A stretch of 64,000 bases of DNA from Gammaproteobacteria bacterium UBA2679. Lineage in GTDB: Bacteria > Pseudomonadota > Gammaproteobacteria > Pseudomonadales > Oleiphilaceae. Within the stretch, counting starts at the first letter, position 1; each line of letters opens with the position of its first letter. The notes beneath the pieces are model-generated. The model was not told the DNA's origin. It searched no databases and worked only from the letters and a program-made list of their open reading frames with translations. Positions 1 through 7,957 of this stretch are shown one piece after another. The translations under genes and the position numbers were made by a program. The DNA is taken from assembly GCA_002354735.1 (NCBI GenBank), contig DEMD01000015.1, positions 271,304-335,303 of the forward strand, in the 5' to 3' direction.

Positions 1-689
1 TACGCGAGCGTGATCGTGATCATGAAGGCAAGGGCGCCGAAATAAAAGAAATGTACCTTCGCTTCAGTGACGGTCTGTTGAAAAAATGCCTCTGGCTCCC
101 AAAGCTTCAGGGCGAACTGCAAGGCGCCTCGGGTGGCGACCCGAAGATAAACGGTAGTACTTTCACCTGGGGCAAGCGTGACCGGATACAGGAAATGTGG
201 ATGATCAATCCAGCGGCTCGAAAAGGGCTTTCTCCGGCCCGTGCTCAGATGCCCTGATCCTTTATCACCACGTATATCGATGAAGTCGACTTCATCTAGC
301 CAGGCATAGGCGACCTGCACGATACCGTGCTCAAGCGAGTCACCAGGATTGCTGATTCTGAAGCGGTACCACTGTGGCGTGAGCGTGTAGCCGGCATTGA
401 CGCCACTGTTCTCGCTCACGTCGACTGGCTCCCAGATAATATTGACCAGGCCCTGCTCACCACCGGCTTCGCCTCGGGCAAGCAGGTCTGCAACACGATC
501 GGCAGGGTAGGCACGTTCTGTATCAGCGTAATATTCAAAACGCAGGTCGAGGCCAGCCTCGTCGAGTCCATTGATGTTGTTGTTACTTGCCGACTGCAGC
601 AAGTCGGGCGCCGAGGCCTTGGCGGCGGCGCTAAGCAGACACAGTAGAAACAGCAGAGTCAATCTGTGTAGGGCAGAGGGTGGTGACAA
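1..689 (-). CDS. 7TMR-DISM sensor protein, N-terminal part (cut by window edge)
   Basis: The minus strand is open from the left edge up to a stop near 740. There is no ATG near the 5' end. A TTG at 689, behind GGAAGGA, gives a clean signal peptide (hydrophobic LTLLFLLCLL, then Ala-rich to about residue 27). The next 165 residues resemble the 7TMR-DISMED2 periplasmic sensor domain: YRFRISNPGDS, the VAYAWLDEVDF strand, then RKPFSSRWIDHPHF and a VYLRVATRGALQF strand. The chain then enters a first membrane segment (FFYFGALAFMITI) at the window edge. Such proteins usually continue into seven membrane helices and a GGDEF or kinase output domain, which is not visible here. The domain call is fairly firm; the TTG start is inferred. 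Confidence 0.72.
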   Translation of the reverse strand, partial: MSPPSALHRLTLLFLLCLLSAAAKASAPDLLQSASNNNINGLDEAGLDLRFEYYADTERAYPADRVADLLARGEAGGEQGLVNIIWEPVDVSENSGVNAGYTLTPQWYRFRISNPGDSLEHGIVQVAYAWLDEVDFIDIRGDKGSGHLSTGRRKPFSSRWIDHPHFLYPVTLAPGESTTVYLRVATRGALQFALKLWEPEAFFQQTVTEAKVHFFYFGALAFMITITLA

Positions 690-1049
690 AGGGTCCTTCC
701 AGATCAGGCGCGGGGGGCGAAACTTAGAGCAGATCCCCCGTTATTGTTAAATTTGTTCACAGAGTATAGACCCATGCAGAATGCCGAGACTGAGGAAAAG
801 AACAAGGATTACCCAAAGCTTTTGCAAAATTTGCCAGAATTCGTAGTTTCTTCTACGCCATCGACACTATTTGGCGGCTTTTATCACGACGATTTGGACG
901 GGACAAGCGGTATAGCCTGCCTTCGGATCAGGTTGGCATGATTCATGGATATTATCCTGGCACGTAAAGACTGCGGACATGACCTGCTCGAGAGAGCCGG
1001 ATCTGCAGCCATCAAGTCCATGCCTTACAAATACAAAAGGAATGAGTCT
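690..1049. other. Divergent intergenic region between the sensor and EF-hand genes
   Basis: About 360 bases without a convincing gene. It must hold the promoters of both divergent neighbours. A weak plus-strand sigma70-like pair is visible: TTGTTA at 744-749 and TATAGA at 765-770, with a short 15 bp spacer. An open frame from 744 to 941 has no ribosome-binding site and no recognisable content. I see nothing else in it. Confidence 0.4.
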
Positions 1050-1454
1050 ATGAAAAAGCTAATGATATTTGCCGCAGCGACTGCCCTTTCAACCGGTGCA
1101 ATAGCCGGCGACATGAAGTCCAATATGGACGGCGAGTCGAGAGCAGAGCGCATGGAGCAACAGTCTAGCGCGCAGTCACTGGAACAGAGCTTCAACAAGC
1201 TCGATCAGGATGGCGACGGTAAGATTTCCAAAGACGAAGCCCGTGAGAATCCACAGGTAGAGAGTCAGTTCAGCCAGCTTGATGTCAACGGTGACGGCGA
1301 AATTGGTCGCAATGAAATGATGCTTGGATCAGGCGAATCTACAGCCGCCGGTCAGCAGCCAGCGCAGAGTATGGACCAGGATTCTGGTATGGATGCCGGC
1401 GCACAGCAAGACCAGTACAAGTTAGACGAAGCACGAGAGCCAGACAGTCAGTAA
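1050..1454 (+). CDS. Secreted EF-hand calcium-binding protein
   Basis: A 134-residue protein. The ATG at 1050 follows AAAAGG and begins a classic signal peptide (MKKLMIFAAATALSTGAIAG), so it is preferred over the longer frame that starts near 945. Two EF-hand loops are intact: residues 52-63 (DQDGDGKISKDE) and 78-89 (DVNGDGEIGRNE), each with Asp/Asn at positions 1, 3 and 5 and Glu at 12. The tail is rich in Gln, Asp and Ser. It probably binds calcium in the periplasm or outside the cell. Its partner is unknown and no operon is evident. Confidence 0.85.
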   Translation: MKKLMIFAAATALSTGAIAGDMKSNMDGESRAERMEQQSSAQSLEQSFNKLDQDGDGKISKDEARENPQVESQFSQLDVNGDGEIGRNEMMLGSGESTAAGQQPAQSMDQDSGMDAGAQQDQYKLDEAREPDSQ

Positions 1455-1641
1455 TCTGAATCTGCTCCGATAATGATTTGAAGGATTAGCGGAAAAGGAT
1501 AGGTCGAGGGAGCGACCCCACGGACGGTGACTTACGCTTCAGAAACAAGGCGATGCAATTCGTAACGTCATGCTTCTGGAAGCTTCGCTTGTAATAATTA
1601 TACTTCGTTTAGTCGATTTATAATTCTTACAGGTTTTTTGC

Positions 1642-2247
1642 GTGCCCAGAATTTTCATCCTGACATCTGTTCTTCTCACCGGCGCTGTACAGGCGGATCT
1701 GGCCCCTGCTCCATCTGACGTGTCTCCTCATGAGGCATCGTTTCAGGTATTGCCGTCCTGGGTAAGCGAGCTGGCCGGAAAGTCAGAATTCGAACAGGTT
1801 GCACTCGTCAATGATGAGCTCAATCAATTCAGCTACATTCGCGATGAACAACAGTGGGGACAGGAAGACTACTGGGCAACACCCTCGGAGTTCTTCCTTA
1901 ATAAGGGCGGAGACTGCGAAGACTTCTCCCTGACCAAATATCTCATCCTGAGAGCAGCTGGGGTCCCAGCCGACAGGCTCAGGTTGACCTATGTGCGCTC
2001 ATTGGAAATGAATGAAGCGCATATGGTATTGAGTTACCTCCCGGCAGACAGCAGCGAAACCTATTATCTGGATAACCTCCGTCCGGAACTGGCGACAGCT
2101 TCCCAGCGTCTCGATCTGGTGCCCTTCTACAGTTTCAGTGATGATAATCTCTGGCTGTATGACAATAACGGCTGGTCCCAGAAGTTCAGTGCAAATGGTC
2201 GCTTGAACAAGTGGAACGATTTCCAGGCTCGTCTTCTGTCGCAGTAG
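1642..2247 (+). CDS. Transglutaminase-like cysteine protease (BTLCP/LapG-like family)
   Basis: A 201-residue exported protein starting at a GTG, with a short signal peptide ending near AVQA. The catalytic triad of the bacterial transglutaminase-like cysteine protease family is readable: Cys92 in GGDCEDFS, His127 in NEAHMVL and Asp144 in YYLDNL. The family includes LapG, which cleaves large surface adhesins under c-di-GMP control, but no LapD or adhesin gene is next to it, so substrate and regulator are open. The ribosome-binding site is weak (ACAGG) and the start is therefore less certain than the family. Confidence 0.82.
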   Translation: MPRIFILTSVLLTGAVQADLAPAPSDVSPHEASFQVLPSWVSELAGKSEFEQVALVNDELNQFSYIRDEQQWGQEDYWATPSEFFLNKGGDCEDFSLTKYLILRAAGVPADRLRLTYVRSLEMNEAHMVLSYLPADSSETYYLDNLRPELATASQRLDLVPFYSFSDDNLWLYDNNGWSQKFSANGRLNKWNDFQARLLSQ

Positions 2248-2342
2248 AGTTGCTGACCCGGGGCTCACACCGGAAGGTTAGTAACATCTGCGGCCAGCTC
2301 GGTCGCGTATCATAAAGCCTTGGAACTCACTGAGGCGCCCCG

Positions 2343-3608
2343 ATGACTATCTCTCCGTTTTTACGCCCCCAGGCGTCAGCTGGCAGTCCCGCTCACGGTC
2401 CAACGAGGTGTCGTCTTGGCTTGGCCGCGTGCCTGATGCTGCAGACTGCCTGCTCAGACGCATCAAGCTCCGCCAGTTCAGCATCCGAGGCGACTACGCC
2501 ACCGGCGAAGGCAGATCCCACCAACGCAGTGCCTAAAGACACGCGCTTCACGGTCCAGTCGATCAAGACATTTGACGAGCCCTGGGCAATGACCTTTGTA
2601 AACGATGACACCTTGCTGGTCACCACACAGCCCGGCAAGATGTATCGCCTTCATTGGCCGCAGTCACTAATAGGCGCTGGGGCGTCGGTAGCCCAGCCAG
2701 AAATCGTGGAAATCGGCAACGTACCCGATGTGGTGTTCGAGGGCCAGGGAGGGCTCGGGGATGTCATTGCTGCCCCGGACTTCAGCGATACGGGTCTGAT
2801 TTATCTGTCATGGGTCGAGGCTGATGACAAAGGTCTCTCAGGCGCAGTCGTTGCGCACGCCAGACTTGTAGAGGAAGCAGGTCAGGCTCCGCGCCTCGCT
2901 GACATTACCCGAATCTGGGAGCAGACACCTAAAGTGTCTGGAGCCGGTCACTTCAGCCATAAGCTTCTACTCAGCGAGGATGGCCACCTCTTCATCACGT
3001 CGGGCGATCGGCAGAAGTTCGATCCCGCACAGGACATGGAGAAAAGCCTCGGCAAGATTATTCGGCTCAGATCTGACGGCAGCGTGCCAGCCGACAATCC
3101 CTTCAGTGCTCAGGGAGAGCTCGCCCGACAGTTCTGGAGCATCGGTCACCGTAACCTGCTGGGAATCGCGCAGGATGCAGATGGCGTACTGTGGACTCAC
3201 GAAATGGGACCAAAAGGTGGTGACGAGCTGAACAGGATAGAACGCGGCGAGAATTACGGCTGGCCCATCGTCTCGAATGGTGACCACTACAGTGGCGAGG
3301 CTATCCCTGATCATCCCGCGCGCCCTGAGTTCAATGCCCCTGAACTTTGGTGGACACCGGTCATCTCGCCCGGAAGTATGATTATCTACTCGGGTGACAG
3401 GTTCCCGGATTGGCAAGGCCAGGCAATCATCTCCGGACTGAGTTCAGAAGCGCTGATCCGTGTAACGCTCGAGGACAAGATTGCGGAAGTTGGTCGAGTC
3501 GATATGGGCAAGCGAATGCGCGAAGTTGAAGAGGGCCCAGATGGTGCGATCTGGGCACTTGAAGATGGTGCCAACGCAGACTTGTTGCGATTGCTGCCCA
3601 AGCAGTAA
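2343..3608 (+). CDS. PQQ-dependent aldose sugar dehydrogenase-like lipoprotein
   Basis: A 421-residue protein with a lipobox (LQTAC) near residue 37, so probably anchored as a lipoprotein. The body follows the glucose/sorbosone dehydrogenase six-bladed propeller: DEPWAMTFVND, FEGQGGLGDVIAAPDF, then FSHKLLLSEDGHLFITSGDR, SIGHRNLLGIAQD, and HEMGPKGGDELNRIERGENYGWP. The last block is the family's best-known signature. It probably oxidises aldoses in the periplasm using PQQ. PQQ synthesis genes are not in the window. It stands alone, without operon partners. Confidence 0.85.
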   Translation: MTISPFLRPQASAGSPAHGPTRCRLGLAACLMLQTACSDASSSASSASEATTPPAKADPTNAVPKDTRFTVQSIKTFDEPWAMTFVNDDTLLVTTQPGKMYRLHWPQSLIGAGASVAQPEIVEIGNVPDVVFEGQGGLGDVIAAPDFSDTGLIYLSWVEADDKGLSGAVVAHARLVEEAGQAPRLADITRIWEQTPKVSGAGHFSHKLLLSEDGHLFITSGDRQKFDPAQDMEKSLGKIIRLRSDGSVPADNPFSAQGELARQFWSIGHRNLLGIAQDADGVLWTHEMGPKGGDELNRIERGENYGWPIVSNGDHYSGEAIPDHPARPEFNAPELWWTPVISPGSMIIYSGDRFPDWQGQAIISGLSSEALIRVTLEDKIAEVGRVDMGKRMREVEEGPDGAIWALEDGANADLLRLLPKQ

Positions 3609-3653
3609 TCGCAACGTTTTCGTCAAATCAATTGGGCGACGGTCTGAACAGCC

Positions 3654-4217
3654 TCAGTTCTGAGGCTGGACCTCTTTGTTGGCCAATTTGTCCAACTTGT
3701 TCAGGTGATAGTCGACGGCACACTCGTGGAACTGCGGGAATTCGTCCCTGAGCTTCTCGAAGCTGCTCCGGGCCTTACCGTACAGCGCCTGCCGCTCTTC
3801 GTCGACCATCTCCTTGGCAAGTTCGCCTTGATACATCAGCGCGACGCCCTTGTGATAAATGGCCTCAGCCCGAACTTCGTCAGAATTGCTTTCGTCACGC
3901 TCGATTTCGGTCAGCTCCTCGATAACCTTTTCGAGTCCATCCGAGGGGCGTGACTCGGCATAATCAAGAATGCCCTCGCTCAATGCGTATTCGCGTTTAG
4001 GGCATCCGCTCTCCGACATTTCTGTCTTATAGCGAAAGCGTCCTTCTCGAAAAGCCTCACGGAACTGTTCTTTGTCCTTGCCACTCTCGAGGGCTGCAGC
4101 TTCTGCGCCTATGACTGGAACAGCCGCGGGTGCCAGACAGCCAGACAGGGCGATTACGCCTGAAAATACTGCGAGCCGCAGACCTTGGTAAGCAGCTATC
4201 TTTCCTTTCGTTCTCAT
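3654..4217 (-). CDS. Small TPR-like lipoprotein of unknown function
   Basis: A 187-residue protein. A signal sequence ends in a lipobox (ALSGC, Cys at about 27). The mature part is helical and charged. Residues about 115-180 (AEAIYHKGVALMYQGELAKE, then YGKARSSFEKLRDEFPQ) read like one or two tetratricopeptide-type helical hairpins. An AGGA lies about 9 nt before the ATG at 4217. I recognise no specific family. It is convergent with the sugar dehydrogenase gene and divergent from the next plus-strand gene. Confidence 0.6.
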   Translation of the reverse strand: MRTKGKIAAYQGLRLAVFSGVIALSGCLAPAAVPVIGAEAAALESGKDKEQFREAFREGRFRYKTEMSESGCPKREYALSEGILDYAESRPSDGLEKVIEELTEIERDESNSDEVRAEAIYHKGVALMYQGELAKEMVDEERQALYGKARSSFEKLRDEFPQFHECAVDYHLNKLDKLANKEVQPQN

Positions 4218-4396
4218 TCATGAATTCCTGTTCAGAGGCAGGTTCTGGCCTATCCTTGCAGTAGCCCCCGGTCACCCGAATGGGGCATGGCAGCTGATGT
4301 AGGCCAAAGCTACTATCGACGGACTCGTCGGGTGGCAGCGCATCGAATCGCCGTGCCTGGCAAGCTTATAACAAGAATACTGTACAGGTGAAACTG

Positions 4397-5626
4397 ATGC
4401 GCAAGCCATCGTATACGATGATGCTCGTCGCGACGATGACCGTCACGATATTGGCCGCCTTTTATTGGTTTGATCAGTGGCGTGGCAGCGCAGTGGGATC
4501 CGTTGAGCTGACGGCTGACGTTGCTGTCAAAGCGAGCGATCAGTCGGCCGGTACGAACGCGCCCTCAGCACCTGCAGGTGGAAGCCGCATTGTGCAATCC
4601 CCATCGCCCAATCCCGCCAGTCCAGCCGTGGCCTCGGACGAAGGTCCGGATTATGCTGCCATGCATGATGCGCTTGCTGAGCAATTGGCTGAGAGTCTGC
4701 CAACACTCCGGTCACAGTATGCTGAGGCCAACAAGTACCCACCCGGTTCGCAGCCCATTCGCTCAGCCGCTGAACTCGCTCAATATCAGCCACATCAGAG
4801 CACTGATGTTTCTGCGCCGTTTCCAGGTGAAGTGCCTGGCGACGAGGTTGCGCTGAGCCTCCAGCTCGACCGCTATCAATATTTTGAGGGGGATCGTATT
4901 GCTGCAGCAGCCGTATTGAATGCGAGCGCAGCGAACAGCCTGATGGCCGCTGAAGTCACCTTCCTGTTAAAGGATGCTGACGGGAATACGCTACTGACGC
5001 AGCCGGCCCAGCCCGATGCTGCAGCCGGAGACGGCATGGCGTCGTCCGGACGCGGTCTGATGGCCAGCGCAGTGCTTCTGCCGCCAGCAGCGACGGCCTC
5101 CGGCGAGCTCTTCGTGGAGGCGCTGGCCCGCTTTTCAACCTCGGCAGGCACTGGCGAGCGTTCAGCTTCATTGATTGCCCCTCTGCGTTACGACACAGCA
5201 GTGGCCAGACTAACGGCAGTGCTGCCCAGTCATGTCGAAGGACCAGAGCTTGTGGTGCCGCTGCAGTTCACGGTTCGTCAACCGGGCTATTATTTTGTCG
5301 AGGCCAACCTCTACAGCCGCCAGACCAACACACCGCTCCTGCATCTGCAGTCGGAAGGCCGCCTTGAGCTGCCAGGCGGGATGCAGAGCCTGCGCGCCCA
5401 TATTGCAGCGCTCAAGGCTAGTGGAGACGAAGGGCCTTACCTGCTTAAAGATTTCAGAATCGAAAGAGCTGCGGAGGATGGCGAAAGTGCTGATCTCCCT
5501 GGCTCAGCACCGAAGCAGCAGTATGCTGTCGAGGGCTTCAGTTTCTCCAGCTACACGGATTTGCCTTACGAAGATCCGTTAGCTGAGGAAAGAGCGGAAT
5601 TTCTCGAAAAGCTCGGGACGCTATAG
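4397..5626 (+). CDS. Membrane-anchored periplasmic protein with Ig-like domains, paired with a lipase
   Basis: About 409 residues. The ATG at 4397 has AGGTGA 8 nt upstream and is preferred to a GTG at 4388. One N-terminal membrane segment (about residues 5-25) is followed by a low-complexity Ala/Pro/Ser linker, then about 250 residues of beta-rich sequence that look like two Ig-like sandwiches (VALSLQLDRYQYFEGDRI; ELVVPLQFTVRQPGYYFVEA). I do not recognise a named family with confidence. It lies 49 nt upstream of a secreted lipase on the same strand, the layout of a lipase and a dedicated membrane-bound chaperone, but it does not look like the classical all-helical lipase foldase. Function is inferred from context only. 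Confidence 0.55.
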   Translation: MRKPSYTMMLVATMTVTILAAFYWFDQWRGSAVGSVELTADVAVKASDQSAGTNAPSAPAGGSRIVQSPSPNPASPAVASDEGPDYAAMHDALAEQLAESLPTLRSQYAEANKYPPGSQPIRSAAELAQYQPHQSTDVSAPFPGEVPGDEVALSLQLDRYQYFEGDRIAAAAVLNASAANSLMAAEVTFLLKDADGNTLLTQPAQPDAAAGDGMASSGRGLMASAVLLPPAATASGELFVEALARFSTSAGTGERSASLIAPLRYDTAVARLTAVLPSHVEGPELVVPLQFTVRQPGYYFVEANLYSRQTNTPLLHLQSEGRLELPGGMQSLRAHIAALKASGDEGPYLLKDFRIERAAEDGESADLPGSAPKQQYAVEGFSFSSYTDLPYEDPLAEERAEFLEKLGTL

Positions 5627-5675
5627 CTGATCGGGAACTCCAAAAACAACTATAAGAAAGCGACAGGAAGATCTT

Positions 5676-6752
5676 ATGACTCAACATCTCTCGCGACTCG
5701 TTCGCATCACCGTGCTGTGCGTGCTCGCCCTTGGCGGTACGTGGAGCTCGATGGCTTCGGCAACATTGGCTGGAAAGAACGTGATACTCGTTCATGGATT
5801 CCAGGCGAGCGACCTTTCCAGTAATCCCAACGACGCTGCCCTGCAGACACAGGCCAACAACTATTGGAGTGCTTACTGGCTCAATCGGGCTGAAGAGGTT
5901 CTTTACTGGTCCTCCGTCGACCGTGTCAGTGGCGGCATCAAGGACAAGATTCGATCGCAGGTTCTGGCGATCGCTCGTGGCACCCGTTGCGTCGCAGGCT
6001 GTGTCGTCGTGACACACTCTACTGGCGATCTGGTCACTCGATACATGCTGCGTAACGTTAACAACTGGCTGAGCAGCGCAGGCATAGATCCCAACCGCTT
6101 CCGCATACTCGCCGTGCTTGACTTTGCTGGTGCGGGTGGCGGTACCGAAATAGCCGATCTGGCGGTATCCATCGGTAATGGATCCGGCTTCTTCAACAGT
6201 ATTCAGCGCTCGGCCGTCGAACTCGCGCTTGGCTTCAGACCTGATAGCAGCAATCTTGGCGTGCTCTATGACCTGCAGCCCAATACAGCGCGCAACATAG
6301 CCACAGGTAACAACGCGGTACCTCGTTTGAGATTTGCGGGCACTGGCGCATCATATGGTGGTCTCACCAAGCCATTTATCGCTGGTGCGGACGATGGTGT
6401 CGTGCCGCTGCATAGTGCCTGTGGTGCCAGCACCAAGGGAGACTATGACTCATGTAGCCGCAGTGTGAGCCCGAACGGTATTCTGCAGAGCGTAAGTGCA
6501 GCGCCGGCGTCATTATACTTCAACCACTATGTGGTGCTCATGGGTGAGCAGACCAACCATGGTCAGGCCATCGACAACAGCCGCTCAGGCAACGTCACCA
6601 CGGTCAGTAACAATCAGGTGCTCGGTGGTCTGAGTGTGGATTTCGACACTTACACGCAGCGCAAGTGGTGGAGCTTCTTCAGACAGGTTCGCTGGGTGAC
6701 CAATGGCGATAGCTACAGTATGTCGGACAACGTGTTCCGCACCTTGAACTGA
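5676..6752 (+). CDS. Secreted triacylglycerol lipase-like alpha/beta hydrolase
   Basis: A 358-residue protein with a signal peptide ending near SMASA (about residue 29). The hydrolase core begins at once: NVILVHGFQ (oxyanion strand), then VVVTHSTGDLV, with the nucleophile Ser115 in a T-H-S-T-G elbow instead of the usual G-x-S-x-G. The acid is probably Asp239 or Asp240 (GADDGVVPLHS) and the base His284 or His295. Paired cysteines (105/109, 249/260) could form disulphides in the secreted enzyme. The preceding membrane-anchored gene is probably co-transcribed. A hairpin follows the stop codon. Confidence 0.78.
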   Translation: MTQHLSRLVRITVLCVLALGGTWSSMASATLAGKNVILVHGFQASDLSSNPNDAALQTQANNYWSAYWLNRAEEVLYWSSVDRVSGGIKDKIRSQVLAIARGTRCVAGCVVVTHSTGDLVTRYMLRNVNNWLSSAGIDPNRFRILAVLDFAGAGGGTEIADLAVSIGNGSGFFNSIQRSAVELALGFRPDSSNLGVLYDLQPNTARNIATGNNAVPRLRFAGTGASYGGLTKPFIAGADDGVVPLHSACGASTKGDYDSCSRSVSPNGILQSVSAAPASLYFNHYVVLMGEQTNHGQAIDNSRSGNVTTVSNNQVLGGLSVDFDTYTQRKWWSFFRQVRWVTNGDSYSMSDNVFRTLN

Positions 6753-6766
6753 TCACTCAGTTCCAG

Positions 6767-6799
6767 CCAGGCCTGCTCGGACACTTCGGGCAGGCCTGG
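6767..6799. terminator. Hairpin between convergent genes, possible terminator
   Basis: Perfect 10-bp arms, CCAGGCCTGC at 6767-6776 and GCAGGCCTGG at 6790-6799, with a 13-nt loop. It lies between the lipase stop (6752) and the end of the convergent gene (6818). No T-run follows on either strand, so the terminator role is inferred. Confidence 0.45.
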
Positions 6800-6817
6800 G
6801 TCTGATACATTAACCGC

Positions 6818-7252
6818 CTATCGCACACTTGCTTCTGGGTGACGGGCCCGTGATCGGCGTTCGCCCATGACCAGCATCAGCAGCGCCGTTCCAAGTCCCC
6901 AGAAGCCATTCAAAATCATCCCCAGAATCCACATCGCACCGCTTACAGCGATACCTTTCATCGGAAAGACGACCAGCATGGCAACCACCGTCGGGCCGAT
7001 GGCACCGAAAGCGACAGCCGTCACCCAGAACGCGACGGTCGGCAGCTTCCGTACCGCGGCCCACAGCGCCATACCCCAGAGGCCTCCGAAAAATGCGCTT
7101 GAGATTACGGCGGGCACGCCAAGCGGCGGGACACCACCAAGATTATAAGCTGGCATGGGCACGACGCCGACCGCATGCAGTACCGCAAATAGTCCCTGAT
7201 GAAAAATAAGTGTAGCCAGAAAACCGCTTATGAATGCCTTCAGCCAGACCAT
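6818..7252 (-). CDS. Small integral membrane protein of unknown function
   Basis: A 144-residue protein with about four hydrophobic segments (residues about 5-28, 48-68, 73-95 and 105-128) and a short basic C-terminal tail (GERRSRARH). No family is recognised. It begins 3 nt after the stop of the upstream SRPBCC gene, so the two are probably one transcript. Confidence 0.55.
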   Translation of the reverse strand: MVWLKAFISGFLATLIFHQGLFAVLHAVGVVPMPAYNLGGVPPLGVPAVISSAFFGGLWGMALWAAVRKLPTVAFWVTAVAFGAIGPTVVAMLVVFPMKGIAVSGAMWILGMILNGFWGLGTALLMLVMGERRSRARHPEASVR

Positions 7253-7255
7253 CGC

Positions 7256-7723
7256 TCAATTCTCCTGTGTGGCAGCAGAAGTCCGCTGCTTGTTATAGCT
7301 ACGCGCCAGTTTGTCGAGGCCGCGATTGATGGGAAACCTGATGATCCCCTCGAGCAAGGTGCCAAGTAATGGAATCGGCAGCTTGGGCTCGAAACTGATG
7401 GTGTAGTCGACTACTGTGGCATCACCCTCGCTGCGGAAGCGCAGGCTGCCGCGGTGGTTGGTGATTGGACCGCCCCTGGTTATCGTATAATCCATGCGTC
7501 GGTTGGGCTCGAATCGTATAACCGTTTCTTCGATAGCAGGGACGCCTGGTACTTTTATCCGACGAACAGAACCGAGTCCGTTGGGATTGCCTGCATCGCC
7601 GGCATCCTTGATCCTGACAATGCTTGCAGAGGTCAGGTGCCCGAATTTCTCGTGATCACATAAGTCTTCGAACACCTGCCTTACAGGCGCGTTGAAGCGT
7701 TTGCTCATCTCAATAATCTGCAT
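7256..7723 (-). CDS. SRPBCC (START-like) family protein
   Basis: About 155 residues. The ATG at 7723 is chosen because AAGG lies about 10 nt upstream; upstream in-frame ATGs at 7732 and 7762 fit less well. The chain has the polyketide cyclase/START pattern: MSKRFNAPVRQVFEDLCDHEKF, then GLGSVRRIKVPGVPAIEETVI, and a long C-terminal helix (LEGIIRFPINRGLDKLARSYN). The fold makes a hydrophobic ligand cavity; the ligand is unknown. It forms a two-gene unit with the membrane protein downstream. Confidence 0.72.
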   Translation of the reverse strand: MQIIEMSKRFNAPVRQVFEDLCDHEKFGHLTSASIVRIKDAGDAGNPNGLGSVRRIKVPGVPAIEETVIRFEPNRRMDYTITRGGPITNHRGSLRFRSEGDATVVDYTISFEPKLPIPLLGTLLEGIIRFPINRGLDKLARSYNKQRTSAATQEN

Positions 7724-7957
7724 GTCATGCATACCTTTCAGCAGTGAGTGGAGTTTCCACATGGCTCAGGAACCGCGTAAGAGTTCATCGACAGATGCCT
7801 GTAAACGTTAACATAAGTCAAGGAAAACCCTTTGTATCTTCTTCTTTCTGGCGTATGTTAATTGAAAGAAATGTTTGCCGATGTCGATCATCACTGGGCT
7901 TCATGCTTGATGATTGCGTCATACAGCACTCAGCAACCATAGACCGGGGAATGAGCG

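Noticed and set aside
744..941. 65-residue plus-strand frame in the first intergenic region
   Set aside because: No ribosome-binding site, no recognisable motif, and it lies where divergent promoters must be.
1455..1641. Possible riboswitch before the cysteine protease gene
   Set aside because: Some GGCGATGCAA-like sequence recalls c-di-GMP riboswitches, but the conserved GEMM core and paired stems are not there.
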